This document shows, one piece after another, positions 55,737 through 64,000 of a stretch of DNA of 64,000 nucleotides (positions are counted from its first letter, which is position 1; each line of letters starts with the position of its first letter). The position numbers and the translations under genes were made by a program. The notes below the pieces were generated by a model. That model was not told where the DNA came from. It did not search any database and worked only from the letters and a program-made list of their open reading frames with translations. Source of the stretch: Triticum aestivum (Eukaryota > Streptophyta > Magnoliopsida > Poales > Poaceae). The DNA lies in contig NC_057798.1 in the NCBI RefSeq assembly GCF_018294505.1, forward strand, positions 375,223,944 to 375,287,943, given 5' to 3'.

Positions 55737-56818
55737 CTATGCCCATGGATCGCGGCTACTCTCTCCGGTGTACTGAGGAGTATCATCAGAGTACCACTGG
55801 CTGGCGATCTCCTCCAGATCCCACTGATAAAAGGACGGTCGATAAGGGTCAAGTGGTGGTTCCGGCTTAGGCTCTAGAACTGGATTCTGGCTCTGGTATG
55901 CGTGAATGGCCTCCGGCAAGACAAGGTACGTGCCTGTAGTTAAGTCAAACAAAGAGGGTGCAGGCAGGATAACAGTCTCACTGTGAGTTTTATGAAATCT
56001 CAAATTATACTTAAGCATCTTCTCATCATTTTTAACAACAACTCATGTGCTAGCATGCTCTTATAATATAGAAAAGTAGGTGGCAGCAGCTTTTCCTCTT
56101 TCTCATAATGCCTAATAGGTATCCCGAAGTGTTTAGCAAGACATGAAGCATAGATACCTCCAAAGATGGGGCCCTTTGTATGGTTCAGACTTAATCGTTT
56201 AGCAACAATAGCACCCATACTAATAGAGTTATCACGAAATAAGGCATGGAACAAAATAATAATATCAGGAGCACTAAGGTTTCCACAGTTCTCGCGACCA
56301 ATTAAGCATCTACTAGCAAATATTGCAAAGTAACATAGAACAGGAAAGTGTATGCTAGTAATTCTTGCATCGGAAACCTTCCTCGTTTCCCCTACAATAA
56401 TCATATCAATAAATCCATCCACATATTTATGATGTGGTTCCTCTAGGCTGCCCTCTAAGGGTATCTTGCAAACCGCACAAAATTCATATAGTGACATCTC
56501 CCTAGCCTCATCATAAAAATGAAACTCCACTGAAGGTGGTGATTTATTAGGATGAAAGTAAAAATTTTGCACGAAAGTATTGGCGAGTAAGAGATAGTGT
56601 TCGAGCTGGTCGTGGAGGAAGTCGGTGAGGCCCGCATCATCAGCTAAAGAATAAAAATCATCATAAATCCCGGCTGCTCTCAGGAACTCATCACAAGGCC
56701 ATTCACACGGCCAAACCTCCGCGACTCGAGGGAGATTATACTTGGGCTTTTTATTCTCCTTGGCTTGTTTATCCTTCGAGCTTTGGCTCGAAGAGACCCT
56801 CAAAACTCTCTTCATCAT
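55737..56818 (-). pseudogene. ORF3 of element C (Athila ORF-1-like protein)
   Basis: The start at 56818 gives MMKRVLRVSSSQSSKDKQ (basic N-terminus), then VWPCEWPCDEFLRAAGIYDDF, FYFHPNKSPPSVEFHFYDEAREM and HFPVLCYFAIFASRCLIGREN. This pattern recalls the Athila ORF-1/plant-specific retrotransposon proteins. The first frame ends at 56000; the C-terminal part (LVLPEAIHAYQSQ, SFYQWDLEEIAS) is in another frame from 56018 to 55737, so a frameshift lies near 56010. It occupies the place of an envelope gene but shows no signal peptide or clear membrane anchor. Function unknown. Confidence 0.6.
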
Positions 56819-57576
56819 TTTCTGAAAATTTCTAGAATTTTTAGTAACTCAAAATAAAAATGAACCAAACTCAATAAAATTGATAGCAACTACTCCCACA
56901 AGTGCCTAGAGACTATATCATGCATTAAAACTACTTGGGACCATATAAATTTGACATGCAAGCTCAAGAACAGGGTCACCTTAGCAGCAAAAATTTACAA
57001 TGAATAAAGCACTAGAACAAAAACTAATTGGACCATTGGAGGAGTCACATACCAAGGAACAATCCCCCAAAGCAGTTTTGTGAATAGAGCTTTGAGCAAG
57101 GAGATTGAAAATGGCAGCAAAATGAGCTAGAACTCGTGCTTGAGCTGAATGGTGATTTTTTGGGAGGAAGAAGAAGAGCATGGGTGCAGGAATAAGTGGA
57201 GGGGGCCCACCATGGGCCCATGAGGCAGGGGGCGCACCCTGGACCCTCGTGGCCAGGTGCTTGCTCGCCCTGCTGTGTTCTCAGTGCCATCTATTCTCAA
57301 ATATTTCAGAAAAAATAATATTTCATTTTCAGCGCATTTGGAGAACTTTTATTTTCGAGGCATTTTTTATTGCACGAATAATTCAGAAAACAGACAGAAA
57401 ATACTATTTTTTTTCTTTATTTAATCCAAATAATAGAATGTAAAAAGAGGGTACAGAAGGTTGTGCCTTCTAACTTCATCGTCTCATACTCATCAAAAGG
57501 AATCCACTAACAAGGTTGATCAAGTCTTGTTAACAAACTCATTCTGAATCGCATGAAACCGGAGAAATTTCGAATA
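56819..57576 (-). other. Spacer in element C where RT-integrase would be
   Basis: Only about 760 bp separate the protease from ORF3, with no RT, RNase H or integrase residues in any frame. A GC-rich patch (57180-57260) resembles the LTR GC patch of the group. The polymerase region is therefore absent rather than decayed. Confidence 0.7.
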
Positions 57577-58349
57577 ACACTAGGTTACCTCAATGAGGAT
57601 ATGCACATCCCCAATAATAAGAATATCATATTTCTTCTTGACAGTAGGAAGAGGAAATTCAAAACCTCCAATAGTAATAGTTGGGATTTTTCCAATAGAA
57701 TTGATATTGTGGACTTGAGGTTGTTTCCTCGGAAAGTGTATTGTATGCTCATTACCATTAACATGAAAAGTGACATTGACTTTGTTGCAATCAATAACAG
57801 CCCCTGCAGTATTCAAAAAGGGTCTACCAAGGATAATCGACATACTATCATCCTCGGGAATATCAAGAATAACAAAGTCCGTTAAGATAGTAACATTTGC
57901 AACCACAACACGCACATCCTCACAAATACCGACAGGTATAGCAGTTGATTTATCAACCATTTGCAAAGATATTTCAGTAGGTGTCAACTTATTCAATTCA
58001 AGTCTACGATATAAAGAGAGAGAGGCATAACACTAACACCGGCTCCAAGATCACATAAAGCAGTTTTAACATAGTTTCTTTTAACGGAGCATGGTATAGT
58101 TGGTACTCCTGGATCTCCAAGTTTCTTTGGTATTCCACCCTTAAAAGTGTAATTAACAAGCATGGTGGAAATTTCAGCTTCCGGTATCTTTCTCTTATTT
58201 GTAATAATGTCTTTCATGTACTTAGCATAAGTATTCACTTTAAGCATATAAGTCAAACGCATACACAAAAAGATAGGTCTAATCATTTTAGCAAAGCGCT
58301 CAAAATCCTCATCGTCCTTTTTCTTGGATGGCTTAGGAGGAAAAGGCAT
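57577..58349 (-). pseudogene. Protease of element C
   Basis: From the right, MPFPPKPSKKKDDEDFERF and KRKIPEAEISTMLVN precede the retropepsin active site ALCDLGAGVSVMPLSLY (D-L-G-A form) near 58050. After a frame change near 57995 come ICEDVRVVVANV and SIILGRPFLNTAGAVID. A TAG at about 58354 separates it from gag, which may be read through in active relatives or may be a mutation. Confidence 0.8.
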
Positions 58350-58355
58350 GGGTTT

Positions 58356-60344
58356 CTAGACCCATGGTTCTCTTTCTTTACCATGCTTCCTAGCAACAAA
58401 GTCTCTCTTATCGTAACGTTGATTCTTTGATTGTGGGTTATCAAGATCAACAGCAGGTTCAACCTCTACATCATTATTATTGCTAGGTTGAGCATCAACA
58501 TGAACATCATCATTAACATTATCACTAGGTTCATGTTCATCACCAGATTGTGTTTTGACATCAGAAATAGAAATATCATTGGGATTTTCAGGTGTGTCTA
58601 CAACAGGTTCACTAGAAGCACGCAAAGTCCTATCATTTTTCTTCTTCTTCCTCTTAGAAGGACTAGGTGCATCAACATTATTTCTCTGAGAATCTTGCTC
58701 AATTCTCTTAGGGTGGCCCTCAGGATATAAAGGTTCCTGAGTCATTTTACCCGTTCTAGTACCTACTTTAACAGCAAAGTCATGTTTATTATTTAATTCA
58801 TCGAGCAAATCATTTTGAGCCTTAAGTACTTGTTCTACTTGAGTGGTAACCATAGAAGCATGTTTACTAAGGAGTTTAAGTTCACCTTTAACTCTAGACA
58901 TATAATCACTCAAGTGTCCAATCATATAAGCACTTTGTTTCAATTGTCTACTAACATAAGCATTGAAATTTTCTTGTCTAGTCATAAAGTCATCAAATTC
59001 ATCCAAGCATTGGCTAGCAAACTTAGTACACGGGATTTCAACTTTATCATATCTATAGAGAGAATTTACCTTTACTACATGTGTCGGGTTATCAAGACCA
59101 TGTATTTCTTCAATAGGTGGTATATTAAGACCATGTATTTCTTCGATAGGCGGTAAATTCTTAACATCTTCAGCTTTAATACCTTTTTCTTTCATAGATT
59201 TCTTTGCCTCTTGCATATCTTCAGGACTGAGAAATAGAACACCCCTTTTCTTCGGAATTGGTTTAGGAGTTGGCTCAGGAGTTGGTTCAGGAAGTGTCCA
59301 ATTGTTTTCATTAGTCAACATATTATTTAATAGCAATTTAGCTTGATCGACAGTTCTTTCCCTGAAAACACAACCAGCACAGCTATCCAGGTGGTTGGAA
59401 GCATCAGTTAGTCCATTATAAAAGATATCAAGTATTTCATTTTTCTTAAGAGGATGATCAGGCAAAGCATTAAGTAATCGGAGAAGCCTCCCCCAAGCTT
59501 GTGGGAGACTCTCTTCTTCAATATGCACAAAATTATATATTTCCCTTAAGGCAGCTTGTTTCTTATGAGCAGGGAAATATTTAGCAGAGAAGTAATAAAA
59601 CATATCCTGGGGACTACGCACACAACCAGGATCAAGAGAATTAAACCAAGTTTTAGCATCACCCTTTAATGAGAATAGAAATATCTTAAGGATATAGTAG
59701 TAGCAAGATTTCTCATCATTAGTGAATAGGGTGGCTATATCATTTAACTTAGTAAGATGTGCCACAGCGGTTTCAGATTCATAGCCATAAAAAGGATCAC
59801 ATTCAACCAAAGTAATTATCTCAGGATCGACAGAGAATTCATAATCCTTATCAGTCACAAAGATAGGTGGAGTAGCAAAAGTAGGGTCATATTTCATTCT
59901 GGCATTTAGAGACTTCTGTTTCAGCTTAGCTAATAACTTCTTAAGATCAGATCTATCATTGCAAGCAAGAAAATCTCTACCAGTTTCTTCATCCATAACA
60001 TAAACCTCAAGCACAATAGGCAATTCATATTTAGGGGGAGAACCGTCATCATCACTATCATCAATAATATCAGTTTCAAGAATTTCATTCTCTCTAGCCC
60101 TAGCAAGTTGTTCATCAAGATATTCACCTAATGGCACAGTAGTATCAAGCATAGAAGTAGTTTCATCATAAGTATCATGCATAGTAGAAGTGGCATCATC
60201 AATAAGATGCAACATATTAGAATTCATAGCAGAAGCAGGTTTAGGTGTCGCAAGCTTACTCATAACAAAAGGAGAATCAAGTGCAGAGCTAGATGGTAGT
60301 TCCTTACCTCCCCTCGTAGTTGAGGGATAAATCTTAGTTCTCAA
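58356..60344 (-). CDS. Gag of element C
   Basis: This intact 662-codon frame starts at 60344 (MRTKIYPSTTRGGK), about 50 nt after the primer site. It has an acidic N-terminal half with IDDSDDDGSPP, then the gag core FLFSLKGDAKTWFNSLDPG and HIEEESLPQAWGRLLRLLNA (residues about 230-310), a Pro-rich EPTPEPTPKPIPKK linker and a long helical C-terminal half. No CCHC zinc knuckle. It would assemble with element RNA. That it stays open while the element lacks polymerase suggests relatively recent insertion or use in trans. Confidence 0.85.
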   Translation of the reverse strand: MRTKIYPSTTRGGKELPSSSALDSPFVMSKLATPKPASAMNSNMLHLIDDATSTMHDTYDETTSMLDTTVPLGEYLDEQLARARENEILETDIIDDSDDDGSPPKYELPIVLEVYVMDEETGRDFLACNDRSDLKKLLAKLKQKSLNARMKYDPTFATPPIFVTDKDYEFSVDPEIITLVECDPFYGYESETAVAHLTKLNDIATLFTNDEKSCYYYILKIFLFSLKGDAKTWFNSLDPGCVRSPQDMFYYFSAKYFPAHKKQAALREIYNFVHIEEESLPQAWGRLLRLLNALPDHPLKKNEILDIFYNGLTDASNHLDSCAGCVFRERTVDQAKLLLNNMLTNENNWTLPEPTPEPTPKPIPKKRGVLFLSPEDMQEAKKSMKEKGIKAEDVKNLPPIEEIHGLNIPPIEEIHGLDNPTHVVKVNSLYRYDKVEIPCTKFASQCLDEFDDFMTRQENFNAYVSRQLKQSAYMIGHLSDYMSRVKGELKLLSKHASMVTTQVEQVLKAQNDLLDELNNKHDFAVKVGTRTGKMTQEPLYPEGHPKRIEQDSQRNNVDAPSPSKRKKKKNDRTLRASSEPVVDTPENPNDISISDVKTQSGDEHEPSDNVNDDVHVDAQPSNNNDVEVEPAVDLDNPQSKNQRYDKRDFVARKHGKEREPWV

Positions 60345-60393
60345 AGTGATCAGCAGATATAAATCCCAAGTGACTCAAAGAATAGAGCTATGC

Positions 60394-60411
60394 TCCCCGG
60401 CAACGGCGCCA
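60394..60411 (-). other. Primer-binding site, tRNA-Asp (element C)
   Basis: On the minus strand TGGCGCCGTTGCCGGGGA is an exact complement of the tRNA-Asp 3' end, 11 nt from the LTR. Confidence 0.92.
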
Positions 60412-60422
60412 TAAAATAGTCT

Positions 60423-61792
60423 TGATAACCCATAAGTATAGGGGATCGCAACATTTTTTGAGGGTAGAGTGTTCAACCCAAATTTATTGATTCAACACAA
60501 GGGGAGCCAAAGAATATTCTCAAGTATTAGCAGTTGAGTTATCAATTCAACCACACCTGGATAACTTAGTATCTGCAACAAAGCATTTAGTAGCAATGTA
60601 GTATGGAAGTAACGGTGACGGTACCAAAAGTAACAGTAGCAGTTTTGTAGTAATTGTAGCAGCAGCAAGGGTAAAGTAAATAAGCAAAGAACAATATGTC
60701 AAAAGCTCATAGGCATTGGATCAGTGATGGATAATTATGTCGGATGTGATTCCTCATGTAGTAGTTATAACATAGGGAACTAGCTCCAGTTCATCAACGT
60801 AATGTAGGCATGTATTCCGAATATAGTCATACGTGCTTATGGAAAAGAACTTGCATGACATCTTTTGTCCTACCCTCCCATGGCAGCGGGGTCCTATTGG
60901 AAACTAAGGGATATTAAGGCCTCCTTTTAATAGAGTACCGGACCAAAGCATTAACACTTAGTGAATACATGAACTCCTCAAACTACGGTCATCACCGGTA
61001 AGTATCCCGATTATTGTCACTTCGGGGTTAACGGATCATAACACATAATAGATGACTATAGACTTGCAAGATAGGATCAAGAACTCACATATATTCATGA
61101 AAATAGGTTCAGATCTGAAATCATGGCACTCGGGCCCTAGTGACAAGCATTAAGCATAGCAAAGTCATAGCAACATCAATCTCAGAACATAGTGGATACT
61201 AGGGATCAAACCCTAACAAAACTAACTAGATTACATGGTAAATCTCATCCAACTCATCACCGTCCAGCAAGCCTATGATGGAATTACTCACGCACGGCGC
61301 TGAGCATCATGAAATTGGTGATGGAGGATGGTTGATGATGACGACGATGACGAACCCCCGTCTCTGGAGCCCCGAACGGACTCCAGATCAGCCCTCCCGA
61401 GAGAGTTCAGGGCTTGGCGGTGGCTCCGTATCATAAAACAGGATGAATCTTTCTCTCTGATTTTTTTCTCCGCGAACGTGAATATATGGAGTTGGATTTG
61501 AGGTCGGTGGAGGTCCAGGGGGCCCACGAGGCAGAGGGCACCCCCCACCCTTGTGGACAGGGTGTGGGACCCCTGACGTTGATTCTTCACCAATATTTTT
61601 TATTAATTCCAAAATGTTGCTCCGTGGATTTTCAGTTCATTCCGAGAAATTTTATTTCTGCACAAAAATAACACCATGGCAGTTCTGCTGAAAACAGCGT
61701 CAGTCCGGGTTAGTTCCATTCAAATCATGCAAGTTGGAGTCCAAAACAAGGGCAAAGGTATTTGGAAAAGTAGATACGATGGAGACGTATCA
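60423..61792 (-). repeat. 5' LTR of element C
   Basis: 1370 bp, TGATAACCCATAAG to GAGACGTATCA on the plus strand, followed by the GTGCC duplication. Confidence 0.95.
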
Positions 61793-61797
61793 GTGCC

Positions 61798-61885
61798 ATT
61801 TACGGGGAGTGAAGCGCCTTTGGTAAGTGCAATTTGGTAAGGAAACATTTATATTATGTGCTGAAATTTACCGTCACTTGTCACT
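61798..61885 (+). other. Primer-site remnant and leader of element B
   Basis: ATTTACGGGGAGTGAAGCGC continues the tRNA-Asp site interrupted at 35604; element A reads GTTGTCGGGGAGTGAAGCGC at this place. The leader then runs to the gag start at 61886. Confidence 0.8.
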
Positions 61886-62931
61886 ATGGAAAACAATCCT
61901 TTGAGGGGCTTGTTCGGGGTATCTTCACCTCGACCAGAAGCAATAAGAGTTTCTACTCAACCTACTGAACCTACTGAAAATATTTACTATGAGATTCCTT
62001 CGGGTATGTTAGAGAACTACTAGCAAATCCTTATGCAGGAGATGGAACGGTACATCCTGATATGCACTTGATATATAGGTGAAATTTGTGGATTGTTTAA
62101 GCTTACATGTTTATCTTAGGATGGAGTTAAGAAGAAGGTATTCCCTTTATCTTTGGAGGGAAAGGCATTGACATGGTATAGGCTATTGGATGATACTGGA
62201 ACATGGGATTGGAACCGGCTGAAATTGGAATTTCATCAGAAGTCTTATCCTATATATATAATTTTTGGCCTCGTAAATAAGTATTGCTCAAGTGTGAAGG
62301 AGTCTTAACTACATGATGTACACATGCCCCAATCATGAGCTCTCAGGAGAAATAATTATTCAGAACTTTTATGCTCGGCTTTCTCATAATGATCAATCCA
62401 TGCTCGATTCTTCTTCTATTGGTTCTTTCATGAAGAAAACTATTGAATTCAAGCGGAATCTTTTAGAAATAATTAAAAGCAACTTTGAAGATTGGGAGTT
62501 CGACAAAGGTAAAGAGTCAGGTATAAATCTTGAGTTTTATTGTGTTAAATCTTTTATGGAAACTGATGCTTTTCATAAGTTTAGTACTAAATATGGACTT
62601 GACTCTTAGATTGTAGCTACATCTGTTAATCTTTTGTTGCTCATGTTGATCTCCCTAAGGAGAAGTGGCTTAAATATCATCCACCTATTGAAGAAATAAT
62701 TGAATAACATGTTATAGCTAAAGAAGAAACAATCATCTATAATATTGATCCGTTGTGCCTACTGCTTATATTGAGAAACCTCCTTTCCCTGTTAGGATTA
62801 AGGAACATGCTAAAGCTACAACTGTGATTAATAAAAGTAATATTAGAGCACCTAGACCCTCTGAACAAATTAAGCTTAAACCTAATATTGCAATGGTTAA
62901 ATATCTCTTGGTTGATAATGTTGATGGGCAT
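61886..62931 (+). pseudogene. Gag of element B (decayed)
   Basis: It starts MENNPLRGLFGVSSP like element A. Stops and frame changes occur near 62015, 62080 and 62285. Recognisable pieces are CPNHELSGEIIIQNFYARLSH (62330 region), DSSSIGSFMKKTIEF and PPFPVRIKEHAKATTV (62775 region). It is interrupted at 62931 by solo LTR S inside the VDGH-(V/I)IYF motif. Confidence 0.82.
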
Positions 62932-63404
62932 TGTCGGTGTCAAAACTGGCAGATCTCGGGTATGTGGTCCCGAACTGTGCGTCTAAGGATCAAAGGTAAT
63001 AGGAAGCAGGGGACACAATGTTTTACCCAGGTTCGGGCCCTCTTGATGGAGGTAATACCCTACTTCCTGCTTGATTGACTTGGATGAATATAGGGGTTAC
63101 AAGAGTTGATCTACCTCGAGATCGTAATGGCTAAACCCTAGATGTCTAGTTTGTATGATTGTGATTGTCTCTACGGACTACGCCCTCAGGTTTATATAAG
63201 CACCGGAGGGGACTAGGGTTGTATAAAGTCGGTTTATAGAGGAAGGAAACTATACATCCGGATGCCAAGCTTGCCATCCACGCAAAGGAGACTCCCATCC
63301 GGACACGGGAGAAGGCCTTCTATCTCATATCTTCACGGCCCATCAGTCTGGCCCATGTCACATAGGCCGGCTCCCCGAGGACCCCACAGTCCACGACTCC
63401 CTCG
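62932..63404 (-). repeat. Solo LTR S (Tat-like), minus orientation
   Basis: 473 bp; plus-strand start TGTCGGTGTCAAAAC and end CGACTCCCTCG. It is flanked by GGCAT at 62927-62931 and 63405-63409. It shares TGTCGGTGTCAAAAC, the CCCAGGTTCGGGCCCTC block and length with the LTRs of T but differs elsewhere, so it is a related subfamily. TATA-like TTTATATAAGC near 63191. The outermost base pair has mutated (CG instead of TG in LTR sense). Confidence 0.88.
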
Positions 63405-63862
63405 GGCATGTTATTTACTTTTGTGAGGAAGTTGCTACAATTGCTAAACCCATTAGAAATGAACGCAATATGTTAGATAAGAATAAACCCGTACTGGGCA
63501 TGCGTATTGTTTCTGTTAAAATTGGAGATCAGTGCTATCATGGTATATGTGATATGGGCGCTAGTGTGAGTGCTATTCCATTTACTTTATATCAGGAAAT
63601 TATGAATGATATTGCACCTGTTCAGATTGAAGATATTGATGTTACTATTAAGCTAGCAAATAGAGATATAATTTCACCACTTGGGACTATTAGAGATGTT
63701 GAAGTCTTGTGTGGTAAGATCAAATACACTACTGATTTCTTAGTACTTGGTTCACAACAAGATAATTTTGTCCCATTATATTTGGTAGACCTTTCTTGAA
63801 TACCATTAATGCTAAAATTGATTGTGTTAAACAGAAGGTTAGAGCTAAATTTGGTGATGTAT
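63405..63862 (+). pseudogene. Protease of element B
   Basis: It resumes with GHVIYFCEEVATIAK-like residues and then VKIGDQCYHGICDMGASVSAIP (active site D-M-G-A), DVTIKLANRD and a frame-shifted GRPFLNTINAKIDC. It matches element A's protease residue for residue over long stretches. It is cut at 63862 by element E. Confidence 0.85.
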
Positions 63863-64000
63863 TGATACGTCTCCAACGTATCTATAATTTATGAAGTTTC
63901 ATGCCATGTTTAAACAATTTTATATGGTTTTGGTATGATTTGAATGGAACTAACCCGGACTGACGCTGTTTTCAGCAGAACTACCATGGTGTTGTTTTTT
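63863..64000 (+). mobile_element. Start of LTR element E (runs off window)
   Basis: TGATACGTCTCCAACGTATC followed by GATTTGAATGGAACTAACCC and GCTGTTTTCAGCAGAACT matches the element-sense LTR start of C, while the first 20 bases match D. It interrupts the B protease. The remainder is outside the window. Confidence 0.85.

Larger units (their letters stand above)
35605..61792 (-). mobile_element. Non-autonomous Athila-like element C (gag-protease-ORF3, no RT)
   Basis: Minus-strand LTRs lie at 35605-53701 (split by T) and 60423-61792. The 5-bp duplication is GCGCC (35600-35604) and GTGCC (61793-61797), one change. The element is about 9.5 kb without T. Interior from right to left: primer site, gag, protease, spacer, ORF3, polypurine tracts. 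RT, RNase H and integrase are absent. It is inserted in the primer-binding site of B. Confidence 0.93.
16705..64000 (+). mobile_element. Athila-like Ty3/gypsy element B, host of the nested insertions
   Basis: The 5' LTR begins at 16705 and ends at 35586. It is followed by half of the tRNA-Asp primer site up to 35604, the other half from 61793, then gag and protease to at least 63862. It relates to element A in LTR start and end, primer site, gag start and protease. It is interrupted by the MITE, D (with K inside), C (with T inside), solo LTR S and element E, and runs off the right edge. Its 3' LTR is outside the window, so its own target duplication cannot be checked. Confidence 0.85.

Overview
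The window is a block of nested transposable elements from a large, repeat-rich grass genome. The LTR types, the Stowaway-like MITE, the CACTA element with 'GCCGTC' subterminal repeats and the Tat and Athila-like Ty3/gypsy proteins all point to a Triticeae species (wheat, barley, rye or Aegilops group). I see no host protein gene, tRNA or rRNA gene. Every convincing coding stretch belongs to a mobile element, and most are broken by stops or frameshifts. Family names are not assigned because I could not search a repeat library. Working labels are used: A, B, C, D, E, F, G, K, S and T.

Left part (1-16704). A worn minus-strand Ty3/gypsy fragment (392-2980) is followed by the LTR, initiator-Met primer site and gag of a copia-like element F (about 3020-15258). 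F is split inside its gag by a complete plus-strand Athila-like element A (4766-14977, target duplication CAAGA). Removing A and one duplication restores the F gag frame. Next come a decayed minus-strand LTR (G, 15260-16379) and a CACTA end fragment (16380-16704).

Right part (16705-64000). Nearly all of this is one plus-strand Athila-like element, B, which runs off the right edge and is related to A. Its 5' LTR holds an 80-bp MITE. The LTR was also opened by D, a minus-strand gag-only element (17037-34284, duplication AGAAA). D was itself opened by a 10.2-kb CACTA element K (19048-29292, duplication TCA) carrying a TNP2-like transposase gene and a second multi-exon gene. B's primer-binding site was hit by C, a minus-strand element without reverse transcriptase (35605-61792, duplication GCGCC/GTGCC). 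C's 3' LTR was then hit by T, a Tat-lineage element present as a three-LTR tandem dimer (35690-52388, duplication GGAGC). B's gag and protease region also carries a solo LTR S (62932-63404, duplication GGCAT) and the start of another LTR element E (63863 onward).

How the parts relate: A, and probably B, is of the autonomous type, with gag, protease, reverse transcriptase, RNase H and integrase. C and D keep LTRs, a tRNA-Asp primer site 11 nt from the LTR and gag, but lack polymerase, so they presumably depended on autonomous relatives. T encodes gag-pol with an extra archaeal-type RNase H. On its opposite strand it also carries a spliced gene convergent with pol, seen in both monomers with reading frame kept across the splice junctions. 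The most interesting points are the three-LTR dimer with uneven divergence between its halves, the antisense intron-containing gene, a second polypurine tract-like motif shared by A, C and D, the hit in the B primer site, and a roughly 220-bp foldback upstream of the K transposase start.
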